DNA of 14,458 bases from Actinomycetota bacterium (lineage in GTDB: Bacteria > Actinomycetota > Humimicrobiia > Humimicrobiales > Humimicrobiaceae). The position numbers and the translations under genes are program-made. Below are positions 1 to 8,018 of the stretch, piece after piece. The first letter of the stretch is position 1. Each line of letters opens with the position of its first letter. The DNA is taken from assembly GCA_028718045.1 (NCBI GenBank), contig JAQUMQ010000012.1, positions 1 through 14,458 of the forward strand. Reading direction: 5' to 3'. The notes below the pieces were generated by a model that saw only the letters and a list, made by a program, of their open reading frames with translations, did no database searches and was not told where the DNA came from.

Positions 1-18
1 GAAAAATATGAATCTTAA

Positions 19-2697
19 AAAACAATTTTTGATGAAGAATGGGAAGAATCAATTCCATTAGTTAGCAAAGATAACTATGAAGAATTTCAAACAGAGGTAA
101 TTGATAAAATTTGGGTTGATAAAGTTCCATCGCCATATGCAGTTTATCTGAGAGTTCTAAAAGAATATTTTTCAATTGAAAATAATGAAGGGATTAAACT
201 GCCGCAAGAGATTACCAAAGATCGTTTTTCAAACTTAAAATATCAAATTGATGCTGTCCAACAATCGATTAATATTCTTTCCAGGCATAATGGCGTAATT
301 ATTGCTGATGTTGTAGGGCTTGGTAAAAGTATTGTTGCGTCAACAATTGCACATAATATGGAGTTGGATGTAGTTGTTATTGCTCCTCCGCATCTCGTGA
401 AACAATGGGATGATTATCGTTATGATTTTAAATTTAACGCCAAAGTTTATAGTAGCGGAATGATTGAACAGGCATTAAATGAAAGCGAAGGAGATTCGGA
501 AAAGCTGATAATAATTGACGAAGCTCATAAATACAGAAATGAAGAAACTGCCGATTACGCCCTGTTGCATCGTCTTTGCCAAGGTAATAAAATAATGCTT
601 TTAACTGCCACACCTTTTAATAATGATCCAAAAGATATTTTTTCAATGATAAAGTTATTCCAAATTCCTGCAAAATCCACAATTCAAACAATTGATAGTT
701 TGAGTATAAGATTTAAATCATTAATTAAGGAATATAAAGAGATTAAAAAACTTCAAAAAGATGGTTCCATCAACCGAGAAGATCTTAAAAATCGTATTAA
801 CAATTTAGCCGATCAAATTCGTGATCTTCTTTCACCGCTCGTAATTCGACGATCAAGATTAGATTTGGCAGCAATTAAATCATATAAGGAGGATTTGGAT
901 AAACAAGGGATAGCATTCCCAGAAGTGAATCCGCCTGTGTGTTTAGAATATGACCTCGGTCAATTAGGAAGTATTTATGAGAAAACACTTGAAACAATTG
1001 CTCCAAATACATCTGATTCTGGTTTTGTCGGAGCACGATATAAGCCGACGAGCTATCTCGAATCAGATAAAGAGGTAGAAAGACTTGCTAGAGAATTTAA
1101 TACTGATGCAAATCTATTAAAGAAAACCCAGTCAAATATTGCTGAGTTTATGAAAAGATTGTTGGTTAGAAGATTTGAAAGCTCAATTTATGCTTTTAAT
1201 GCAACTTTAAAGAATATGATTAATTCGTCTGAATCAATTCTAAAATGGTACGAGCGTGGCAAGGTTCCAATCTACAAAAAAGGTAATCTTCCTGATGTAG
1301 AAAGCTTATTTGATGATATTGGCGATGATTCAATAAGTCAACTCGACGATATTAATTACGAAGAACAACTACAGGGATTTATTGATAAAGGACTAGAGTT
1401 TGTTAATTCAAAAGATTTAAACATTAAATTTGAGCAAGATTTAAAAAATGATATTAAACTATTAAATGAAATCCGTAATGAATGGGCCAAAGTTGAGCCA
1501 ATCAATGATCCGAAGATAAATCATTTCATTGAAATAATTAAATCTCAACTCATCACAAATAAAAATAGAAAAATAGTTGTTTTTACGGAATATTCTGATA
1601 CAGCTGATTATTTATATAACCAACTTAAAGACCAATTTAGGGCATTTAAGTATTCTGCAAGTGATGCAAGTAAGAAAAATACTGAAATTATAAGAGAAAA
1701 CTTTGATGCTGGATATCAGAGTCAAAAAAATGATTATGATATATTAATTGCTACTGATGCGATATCAGAAGGATATAATTTGCATAGGGCTGGGACTATT
1801 TTTAATTATGATATCCCTTACAATCCAACAAGAGTAATTCAGCGTGTAGGTAGAATTAATAGAATTAATAAAAAAGTGTTTGATCAATTATTTATCTATA
1901 ACTTTTTTCCAACTATTACTGGAGAAGCGGCAACAAGAGTAAAACAAATTTCAACTCTAAAAATTGCAGTTATCCAGGCGCTCCTTGGTGAAGATACGAT
2001 GGTTCTAACATCCGATGAAGAACTTCAGTCTTTTTATAGCAAAGAATTTCTTGACGGAATGGAAAAAGAAAATGAGCTTTCTTGGGATTCAAAATATAGA
2101 AATTTACTCGATGCTATAAATTCCAGTAATCCCGAGTTGATTCGCCAGTCTTTGGATTTACCAAAGAGGACTAGAATAAGACGTTCGGGCAAAGAAACAA
2201 GCGGTGTTATAGTTTTTGGTCGAAAAGGCAATGATTATTCATTTAAATTTGGGATTGACCAAGCAGAAGTTAGCTCAATTACTACGCCAGAAGCCATTAG
2301 ATTATTTGAATCCAGCGAACAAGAAAAAGCGCGAGAAGTTAGTGAACAATTTGAAGATATCTATGAGAATGTTAAAAACAATTTATTTTCTAGAAAAAAA
2401 GAAGTAGCTAAAGATATTGGTGTAGTTAAAGCAATAGAAAAAATTGATGAACTTATTTCTTTAATGCCAGAGAAGAAAGAATATTTTGAAGATCTAAAAT
2501 TTGTTGTAAAAGAGCTTGATGCTGTTCCTCAAAGAGTGGCTAAAGAGATTCGTGCTATTTCCAAGGAAACATTCAAAGAAGATGTTGAAAATTTAATACA
2601 AAACGTTCCGCATAAATATCTAATGGAAATTCGCGAAACAGCTGAAAACATCGACGAAGGAGAAGAAAGCTTGATTTTGGCGGAGGAATTGGAATGA
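19..2697 (+). CDS. SNF2/DEAH-type helicase of a restriction or defence system, 5' end missing
   Basis: This is the motor of a DNA-defence system: an ATP-dependent superfamily 2 DNA translocase. The frame is open from 19, after an in-frame TAA at 16-18. It has no ATG, GTG or TTG before the ATG at 358, which is too late to be the start because the Walker A motif (GLGKS, 316-330) lies upstream of it. Counting from 358, the DEAH box is at residues 54-57 and LLTATPF follows near residue 81. The C-terminal RecA lobe carries VVFTEYSDTADYL, ATDAISEGYNLH and QRVGRINRI (motifs IV to VI). The middle is a long charged insertion typical of defence helicases. Related proteins often carry an N-terminal PLD nuclease domain. 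If one exists here it lies outside the window. The gene ends 7 nt before the methyltransferase start, so the two are probably cotranslated. The TAA may be a nonsense mutation, a sequencing error, or the boundary with an upstream cistron. Confidence 0.85.
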   Translation, partial: KTIFDEEWEESIPLVSKDNYEEFQTEVIDKIWVDKVPSPYAVYLRVLKEYFSIENNEGIKLPQEITKDRFSNLKYQIDAVQQSINILSRHNGVIIADVVGLGKSIVASTIAHNMELDVVVIAPPHLVKQWDDYRYDFKFNAKVYSSGMIEQALNESEGDSEKLIIIDEAHKYRNEETADYALLHRLCQGNKIMLLTATPFNNDPKDIFSMIKLFQIPAKSTIQTIDSLSIRFKSLIKEYKEIKKLQKDGSINREDLKNRINNLADQIRDLLSPLVIRRSRLDLAAIKSYKEDLDKQGIAFPEVNPPVCLEYDLGQLGSIYEKTLETIAPNTSDSGFVGARYKPTSYLESDKEVERLAREFNTDANLLKKTQSNIAEFMKRLLVRRFESSIYAFNATLKNMINSSESILKWYERGKVPIYKKGNLPDVESLFDDIGDDSISQLDDINYEEQLQGFIDKGLEFVNSKDLNIKFEQDLKNDIKLLNEIRNEWAKVEPINDPKINHFIEIIKSQLITNKNRKIVVFTEYSDTADYLYNQLKDQFRAFKYSASDASKKNTEIIRENFDAGYQSQKNDYDILIATDAISEGYNLHRAGTIFNYDIPYNPTRVIQRVGRINRINKKVFDQLFIYNFFPTITGEAATRVKQISTLKIAVIQALLGEDTMVLTSDEELQSFYSKEFLDGMEKENELSWDSKYRNLLDAINSSNPELIRQSLDLPKRTRIRRSGKETSGVIVFGRKGNDYSFKFGIDQAEVSSITTPEAIRLFESSEQEKAREVSEQFEDIYENVKNNLFSRKKEVAKDIGVVKAIEKIDELISLMPEKKEYFEDLKFVVKELDAVPQRVAKEIRAISKETFKEDVENLIQNVPHKYLMEIRETAENIDEGEESLILAEELE

Positions 2698-2704
2698 TAA
2701 AACT

Positions 2705-5700
2705 ATGGATTTTAAACAAACCTATCAAAAAGATAATTTTGTTCAGTTTTTAAAAAGTTTTTTACCTGACGATTTTGAAACTGACCAAGAAGAACTAAAT
2801 AACGACTATTCTTTTAAATTTATAGAAAAAGTTGCAAAACTTGGTGAGTGCAAATCCCTTGATCTAAAAATTTATGAAATTAATCATAAAAGTGAAAACG
2901 ATCCACGCGTAACTTTGTCAAAAGAAGCTTTTAGGTTGATGCATTCTTACGCCTCGAGAAGATCTTTAGTTATTTTTAGAAATCCGAAAACTCAAAATTA
3001 TCGCTTATCTTTAATTACTTTTCAATCATCTTGGGATACTGGCAAGAAGATAAAAACTGAGTTTTCAAATCCGAGAAGATATTCTTTTTATCTTGGTCCG
3101 GACGCCAAAACCAAAACCCCTGAAAGTTTTTTAATTAAAAAAGGGGAAGTTAAGGGTTTTGATGATTTGTTATCAAGATTTTCAGTCGAAATTGTCACTA
3201 AGGAATTTTTTAATCAATACAAGCAACTTTATATTAAATTACTGAATTTTTTGGAAAATGATCATGCTTTTAAAGCTTTTGCATCTCAAAATGGTATTCA
3301 ATTAGAAATCTTTGCTAAAAAGATTCTTGGACAAATTGTATTTATATATTTTTTGCAGAAAAAAGGTTGGCTCGGAGCAGAAAAGGGCGAACATATTTCC
3401 AAAGGTGACAAAACTTTTTTACGAACTCTTTTTAATAAGTGCCAAACCAATAAGCAAAGTTTCTTTAATGATTATTTAGAGCCACTTTTTTATGATTGCT
3501 TAAATAGAAAACCAGATATGGCTGGTAGCTTTTATAGAAGCATATTTGAATGTCAGATTCCTTTTTTAAATGGTGGTCTTTTCGAACCGATAAACAATTA
3601 CAATTGGCAAAATGAGTTTGTTCATATCCCAAATGAAATTTTTTCTAACAATGAAAATGGTATTTTAGATATCTTTGATCTATACAATTTTACGATTGAT
3701 GAAAATACCCCTGACGATCAAGATATATCTGTTGACCCGGAAATGCTTGGGAAAGTTTTTGAAAACTTGCTTGAAGATAATATTAGAAAAGGACAAGGTG
3801 CTTTTTATACTCCACGCGAAATAGTCCATTATATGTGCCAAGAGAGTTTAATAAACTTTTTAAACACCAACACTCAAGTCAAAGACGCGAAATCCTTGTT
3901 AGGGTTTTTTGATTTAGACAAACCGCGACAATTAGGCATTAATCCGGAGCTTGCTAAAGAAGTAGATAAAGCTCTTGAGCAAATAAAAGTCGTTGATCCA
4001 GCGTGTGGTTCCGGCGCATTTTTAATTGGGATGCTACAGTTGATAGTTCAGATTAGAGAAATGATGCATTTTGTCTCGAATAATAAGATTTCTGAATACA
4101 AACTAAAAAAACAAACAATTGAAAACTGCATTTACGGAGTTGATATAGATCCGGGAGCTGTTGACATTGCGAAACTCAGATTATGGCTTTCGCTTGTTGT
4201 TGATGAAGACATTGACGAGATAGAACCCTTACCTAATCTTGATTATAAAATTATGCAAGGAAACAGCCTTCTTGAGAATCTAGTTGTTGGCGACAGTCAA
4301 ATAAATTTTAACTTTAATAGAGACAAAAAGATTGATCGTAGAACAAAAGAAACCAAAAGCTTATTTCAATCTCAAATTCAGAACAAATTGTTTTTTGATA
4401 AAAGTGAAACACTGGCCGAACAGTTAGAAAAACTTCATACTGAATTCTTCAACGCTTCTGACCTGGAAATTAAAAAAAGGCTTAAAAGAAAAATTGATAA
4501 CATAGAAGACGAATTGATTCAAAGTAAATGCCAAGAAGAAATTCAAAACAACGAATCTCAAATTAAAAACTCTCCGAACGATAGTAACAAAATTTTAAAG
4601 AACACAGAAAAAATATTAGCGGTTAAGGAAACCTTAGACAAATGGAAAAAAGATCATCTGCGACCATTTTTCCCATGGAAGCTTCATTTTGGAGAAGTGT
4701 TTAATAAAGATAACCCTGGTTTTGATATAGTAATAGCTAACCCGCCGTATATTAGTCATGTAAATATTAATAATCAAGATAAAGCCGCACTGACGAGGGA
4801 ATATGAAACATATTTAGGTAGAGCTGATATCTATGTGGTTTTTTATGAAAGAGGAATTAGGTTATTAAAACAGAAAGGAATTCTTGCATACATATCCCCG
4901 AATAAATTTTTTAGGGCTGGTTATGGCGACCAAATACGGAAATATCTTAAATCGAAAACTATGCTACTAAAAATTATCGATTTTGGTGACACTCCTATTT
5001 TTGATGCCACCACCTATCCGGCTGTTTTGATCATAAAGAAAACTGTTGACCAAAAATATACCTTTGATTTTATTAAAACAGATAATATTATTGATTTTCT
5101 TAATGAGGAAAAGTTCCATAAATTTGATAGTGATTACCTAAAGAATGGACTATGGTCTTTTGACAATTCGGAACTTGCAGAAATATGGGAAAAGATGCAG
5201 GGTGGTTCAATATTGCTAAGTGAATATACCGGCGGTCAATTTTATAGGGGCATAGTAACCGGTTTAAATGAGGCATTTATTATAAATGAGATTACTAAAA
5301 AAAGGATTATTAAAAAAAATCCTGTTGCAGCAGAGATAATAAAACCTTATCTTAAGGGAAGAGATGCCAAAAGATGGATCAGTGGCACTAATTTATATAT
5401 TTTGTTCACCTATCATGGAATAGATATCAATAAGTATCCGACCGTTAAGGATTACTTGTTGAAATTCAAGGATAAGTTGCTAAAAAGAGCAACTAGCGAT
5501 AATCATGAATGGTATGAGTTACAGCAGCCACAGACAGGTATATACAATTATTACGAAGGGGCGAAAATTATATCTACAGACATAGCAAGCAAATGTGAAT
5601 TTACACTTGATGAGACCGGAGCATACATCGATGCAACCATATTCTGTATACCAAAAGATGATTTATTCCTGCTGGCGGTATTAAATTCTTACTTAATAGA

Positions 5701-5989
5701 GTCATTCTACCGTTCTATTTCTAGCACTGTCAGGGGGGATTTTTTAAGGTTTAAGAAAATTTATATGGACATGCTACCAATTAAAATTCCGAATGACAAA
5801 AAACCATTCATTGAAATCGTTGATAAAATTTTGGCAATTACTAAATCTAATGATTATTTAGATAATCAAGAAAAACAAGAACAGGTTAAGATATATGAAA
5901 ACCAAATCGATCAGTTGGTCTATGAGCTTTACGGTTTAACACCGGAAGAAATAAAGATTGTTGAGGAGATAAATGGATCGAAGCACTAA
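2705..5989 (+). CDS. N6-adenine DNA methyltransferase, Eco57I/TaqI-like, with target-recognition domain
   Basis: This 1094-residue protein should methylate adenine in a specific DNA target, using S-adenosylmethionine, to mark self DNA. The SAM-binding motif I (DPACGSGAF) lies near residues 431-439 and the catalytic NPPY near 679-682, preceded by VIA. The order and the long spacing between them fit gamma-type Eco57I methylases. Residues 1-180 form a conserved N-terminal region, including RRYSFYLG, that I cannot tie to a nuclease; I see no clear PD-ExK motif. After NPPY comes a TaqI-like C-terminal specificity region with the recurring YLKGRDAKRW and a C-terminal VLNSYLI / RFKKIYMDMLPI segment. 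The start follows the helicase stop by 7 nt. A GGAGG at 2682-2686 is rather far upstream (18 nt), so translation is probably coupled. The 3' end overlaps the next gene by 17 nt. Together with the helicase it resembles two-gene ATP-dependent R-M systems or part of a DISARM-like system, but the DISARM genes drmA and drmB are not seen. Confidence 0.9.
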   Translation: MDFKQTYQKDNFVQFLKSFLPDDFETDQEELNNDYSFKFIEKVAKLGECKSLDLKIYEINHKSENDPRVTLSKEAFRLMHSYASRRSLVIFRNPKTQNYRLSLITFQSSWDTGKKIKTEFSNPRRYSFYLGPDAKTKTPESFLIKKGEVKGFDDLLSRFSVEIVTKEFFNQYKQLYIKLLNFLENDHAFKAFASQNGIQLEIFAKKILGQIVFIYFLQKKGWLGAEKGEHISKGDKTFLRTLFNKCQTNKQSFFNDYLEPLFYDCLNRKPDMAGSFYRSIFECQIPFLNGGLFEPINNYNWQNEFVHIPNEIFSNNENGILDIFDLYNFTIDENTPDDQDISVDPEMLGKVFENLLEDNIRKGQGAFYTPREIVHYMCQESLINFLNTNTQVKDAKSLLGFFDLDKPRQLGINPELAKEVDKALEQIKVVDPACGSGAFLIGMLQLIVQIREMMHFVSNNKISEYKLKKQTIENCIYGVDIDPGAVDIAKLRLWLSLVVDEDIDEIEPLPNLDYKIMQGNSLLENLVVGDSQINFNFNRDKKIDRRTKETKSLFQSQIQNKLFFDKSETLAEQLEKLHTEFFNASDLEIKKRLKRKIDNIEDELIQSKCQEEIQNNESQIKNSPNDSNKILKNTEKILAVKETLDKWKKDHLRPFFPWKLHFGEVFNKDNPGFDIVIANPPYISHVNINNQDKAALTREYETYLGRADIYVVFYERGIRLLKQKGILAYISPNKFFRAGYGDQIRKYLKSKTMLLKIIDFGDTPIFDATTYPAVLIIKKTVDQKYTFDFIKTDNIIDFLNEEKFHKFDSDYLKNGLWSFDNSELAEIWEKMQGGSILLSEYTGGQFYRGIVTGLNEAFIINEITKKRIIKKNPVAAEIIKPYLKGRDAKRWISGTNLYILFTYHGIDINKYPTVKDYLLKFKDKLLKRATSDNHEWYELQQPQTGIYNYYEGAKIISTDIASKCEFTLDETGAYIDATIFCIPKDDLFLLAVLNSYLIESFYRSISSTVRGDFLRFKKIYMDMLPIKIPNDKKPFIEIVDKILAITKSNDYLDNQEKQEQVKIYENQIDQLVYELYGLTPEEIKIVEEINGSKH

Positions 5990-6761
5990 AATAGGAAAAT
6001 GCCACTTGTGCGGCAATGTCAACAAGCTTTCCTTGGAACATGTGCCTCCCCAGAAAGCATATAACGCGTCCAATGCTAAATTGTTTCAAGGTGACCAACT
6101 TATTGCAAAAGATGGTTTGCCATGGGATTTCAATGGCCTTAAAGGCAATGAGCACCAAAATGGTATTGGTGGAACTACTTTATGTGTCGAATGCAATAGC
6201 AACACTGGAGCTTGGTACGCAAAATCTTATATTGATTTTGTAAAAAAATCATATAATCAGCTGATTCAAAAAAAACCAGTAGTAAATAGCTCGGTCACGA
6301 TTAAATTAAATGATATTTACCCAATCAGAGTTGTAAAACAAATCTTGGTAATGTTTATGTCGATCAATAACCCTGATTTTTTGGACACAGACATCAAGCT
6401 GAGAGAGCTAATGATGACAAAATTATCTAAAAATATTAATTTGAATAAGTATGCTGTTGGTATGTATGTTAATGCAAGTAAACTTAGTAAATATATAGGT
6501 TTGTCAGCCCTAATAGAAGGAAAAAATGTCACGCTCTTATCGGAATTAACTACAATTCCTTTTGGATATGTCTTTCAGGTAGATTCCAAACCATCAGATA
6601 GGTATTGTGATTTGACCAATATCTTAAACACTTTCGAATACGATGATAAGATAGACATTGAATTAACTATGCCCATCTATGATAGTAATATTGTGTACCC
6701 TGGAGATTATAGGACCAAAGATCAAATACTAAAGGACATTGAACGGAATAAAAATTGTTGA
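5973..6761 (+). CDS. HNH-type zinc-finger endonuclease-like protein
   Basis: The 262-residue product begins with an HNH-like zinc site. It has CHLC (Cys10, Cys13), then LEHVPP with Glu22-His23 in the place of the usual D/E-H catalytic pair, and CVECN (Cys71, Cys74, Asn75) as the second zinc knuckle. This C-x2-C ... EH ... C-x2-C-N layout is that of HNH nucleases. The insert between the halves (about 45 residues) is longer than usual, and the C-terminal 170 residues are unrecognised. The ATG has AGGAG at 5964-5968, 4 nt upstream. It overlaps the methyltransferase gene by 17 nt, so it belongs to the same operon and could be the cleaving subunit of the system. Nuclease activity is inferred from the motif only. 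A non-catalytic zinc-binding role is possible. Confidence 0.7.
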   Translation: MDRSTKIGKCHLCGNVNKLSLEHVPPQKAYNASNAKLFQGDQLIAKDGLPWDFNGLKGNEHQNGIGGTTLCVECNSNTGAWYAKSYIDFVKKSYNQLIQKKPVVNSSVTIKLNDIYPIRVVKQILVMFMSINNPDFLDTDIKLRELMMTKLSKNINLNKYAVGMYVNASKLSKYIGLSALIEGKNVTLLSELTTIPFGYVFQVDSKPSDRYCDLTNILNTFEYDDKIDIELTMPIYDSNIVYPGDYRTKDQILKDIERNKNC

Positions 6762-6792
6762 AAAAAGATACAAAATAATGATTATAAAACGA

Positions 6793-6816
6793 AAAGCAGG
6801 CTAAATAGCCTGCTTT
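6793..6816. terminator. Hairpin terminator between convergent genes
   Basis: A perfect 10-bp stem (AAAGCAGGCT / AGCCTGCTTT) with an AAAT loop lies between the converging HNH gene and the Cas2-like gene. A-rich and T-rich arms on both sides make it usable from either strand, although the T run is short. Confidence 0.7.
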
Positions 6817-6831
6817 AGATAAGATCAATTA

Positions 6832-7098
6832 CTAATTCTGTAACCAATCTGATACATTCTGTGATAGATTTAACCAAGTTATCGTATCATTGCTTATGTT
6901 AATGGCTAATACTTTGTCATTTTCATCAACATGTTTTTCAATTTCATTAATTACTTGTTCACAAGTTTTATCTGTTTTAATTATCCATACAGATTCTAAT
7001 GGCTTAGCCCACGTTCCAGTTCTTTTCAGGTAATCGTATAAGTTTTGATAATCTTTGTTTGGTCTTATCAAATCATAAGAAATTAATATTCTGTACAC
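6832..7098 (-). CDS. Stand-alone Cas2-like (SinR/VapD-like) protein
   Basis: This is a small ferredoxin-like protein of the Cas2 superfamily. It has an N-terminal beta strand ending in ISYDL with the conserved Asp, then TWAKPLESVWIIKT, an amphipathic helix, and DKVLAINI. The ending with NVSDWLQN matches the stand-alone family often called SinR-like rather than a CRISPR adaptor. The frame stays open to a GTG at 7105-7107, but that codon abuts the ribosome binding site. The GTG at 7096-7098 sits about 8 nt after the AAAGGGGG-type site and gives the family-like start M-YRILISYDL, so I chose it. There is no cas1 and no repeat array nearby. Relatives are proposed to be nucleases or toxins. The role here is unknown. 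Confidence 0.75.
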   Translation of the reverse strand: MYRILISYDLIRPNKDYQNLYDYLKRTGTWAKPLESVWIIKTDKTCEQVINEIEKHVDENDKVLAINISNDTITWLNLSQNVSDWLQN

Positions 7099-7131
7099 TT
7101 TTCTCACCCCCTTTCGTTTTTATTTATGACC

Positions 7132-7160
7132 ATTATAATATAAAAATCAATATAATGCAA
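7132..7160 (-). promoter_or_regulatory. Promoter of the Cas2-like gene
   Basis: On the minus strand there is TTGCAT (7160-7155), a 17-nt spacer, and TATAAT (7137-7132), a perfect -10 box. Transcription would start near 7125, about 27 nt before the chosen GTG. Confidence 0.65.
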
Positions 7161-7163
7161 CCG

Positions 7164-7179
7164 CTTGACGGGTTTCAAG
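7164..7179. promoter_or_regulatory. Candidate operator for the LexA-like repressor
   Basis: The palindrome CTTGA-CGGGTT-TCAAG covers the -35 box of the repressor gene promoter and lies 4 nt from the -35 box of the divergent Cas2-like promoter. Its size (16 bp) and place suit a dimeric repressor that controls its own gene and perhaps the divergent one. The assignment is by position only. Confidence 0.45.
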
Positions 7180-7192
7180 TATTTATGATAAT
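7165..7192 (+). promoter_or_regulatory. Promoter of the LexA-like repressor operon
   Basis: TTGACG (7165-7170) and GATAAT (7187-7192) are separated by 16 nt. The transcript would begin close to 7200, just ahead of GGAGGT at 7201-7206. This argues against the upstream in-frame ATG at 7193 as the start codon and for the ATG at 7211. Confidence 0.65.
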
Positions 7193-7210
7193 ATGTTTAT
7201 GGAGGTGTAT

Positions 7211-7858
7211 ATGCATAAAATACAAAAACAAATTATTTCAATTGCAAAACAAGGAATTCCAATTCCTTCTTTAAGGATTCTTGGAAAATTAACAGGTGCT
7301 GATCACCCACAAAAAATTAAACACCACCTCGGTCAACTTGAGAAGAAAAACATATTGAGGTATGACCCTAAAACAAAAAGGTTAATTTTATTATCAGATC
7401 AACTACATTCAAAAACCGGATTATTATCCTTGCCAATTTATGGGTCTGCAAACTGTGGTCAAGCATCTTGTTTTGCCGATGATTACGTTGAAGGTTATTT
7501 AAAAATATCCAAGAAACTTTTGAGTGGAATTGGTAATTTAAAAGATTTATTCATTGTTGAAGCTTCTGGCGATTCCATGAACAGAGCTAATATTAAAGGC
7601 AATAATATTGAAGATGGCGATTTTGTAATTGTTGATGGAAGTGTTAAAAAACCAGAAAATGGTTTTTATGTTGTTTCTGTTTTAGATGGTTTAGCAAATA
7701 TTAAAAAATTTTATCAAGATAAAGATTCTGGACAAATAGCCCTAATGCAAGAATCAACAAAGAATTATCCTCCTATATATATTGATGCAAATGAAATTGA
7801 TCAATATATTGTTAGCGGACGGGTAATCCAAGTCATAAAAAAACCTAAATTAAAATAA
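7211..7858 (+). CDS. LexA/UmuD-like repressor with S24 self-cleaving peptidase domain
   Basis: This 215-residue protein has the two-part build of LexA. Residues 1-65 form a winged-helix-like DNA-binding region (KIQKQIISIAKQ, then KHHLGQLEKKNIL). The S24 peptidase domain shows the catalytic serine in SGDSM (Ser122) and the lysine in ANIKK (Lys165). The scissile bond is probably Cys82-Gly83 in the segment SANCGQAS, as in UmuD (Cys-Gly), where LexA usually has Ala-Gly. The start is the ATG after GGAGGT with a 4-nt gap. The upstream ATG at 7193 would overlap the -10 box region. It sits first in a rightward gene series with a palindrome over its own promoter, so autoregulation and release on DNA damage is a reasonable inference. 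Whether it controls the DGR further downstream is unknown. Confidence 0.8.
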   Translation: MHKIQKQIISIAKQGIPIPSLRILGKLTGADHPQKIKHHLGQLEKKNILRYDPKTKRLILLSDQLHSKTGLLSLPIYGSANCGQASCFADDYVEGYLKISKKLLSGIGNLKDLFIVEASGDSMNRANIKGNNIEDGDFVIVDGSVKKPENGFYVVSVLDGLANIKKFYQDKDSGQIALMQESTKNYPPIYIDANEIDQYIVSGRVIQVIKKPKLK

Positions 7859-7868
7859 AGGAGCAAAA

Positions 7869-7997
7869 ATGGCAAAAGTTTTAGGTAGATTATTTAATGA
7901 TAAGAAAATTGGGCCGATAGAATTTACTAAAAATAATATTGCTCGTGTTAAAAAGAAAAAAATCAACAAAAACAAAAAGGTTAATTTAAATTATTAA
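7869..7997 (+). CDS. Small very basic protein, 42 residues
   Basis: This is a short ORF that starts MAKVLGRLF and ends in a lysine-rich tail (KKKKINKNKKVN). It has a strong AAAGGAG at 7857-7863, overlapping the stop of the repressor gene, and its start lies 10 nt after that stop, so it is cotranscribed. The charge suggests nucleic acid or ribosome contact. I do not recognise the family. The ribosome binding site and the snug fit between two genes are the reasons for calling it. Confidence 0.55.
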   Translation: MAKVLGRLFNDKKIGPIEFTKNNIARVKKKKINKNKKVNLNY

Positions 7998-8018
7998 TGG
8001 AGGGCTAAAGGAGTAATT

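Noticed and set aside
358..2697. ATG at 358 as start of the helicase
   Set aside because: The Walker A motif and other conserved sequence lie upstream in the same frame, so the protein must begin earlier.
5886..6158. Minus-strand frame across the methylase/HNH junction
   Set aside because: It overlaps two well-supported genes, has no ribosome site of note and gives no recognisable protein.
6832..7107. CRISPR locus suggested by a Cas2-like protein
   Set aside because: No spaced direct repeats and no cas1 or effector gene were found nearby. The protein matches the stand-alone family.
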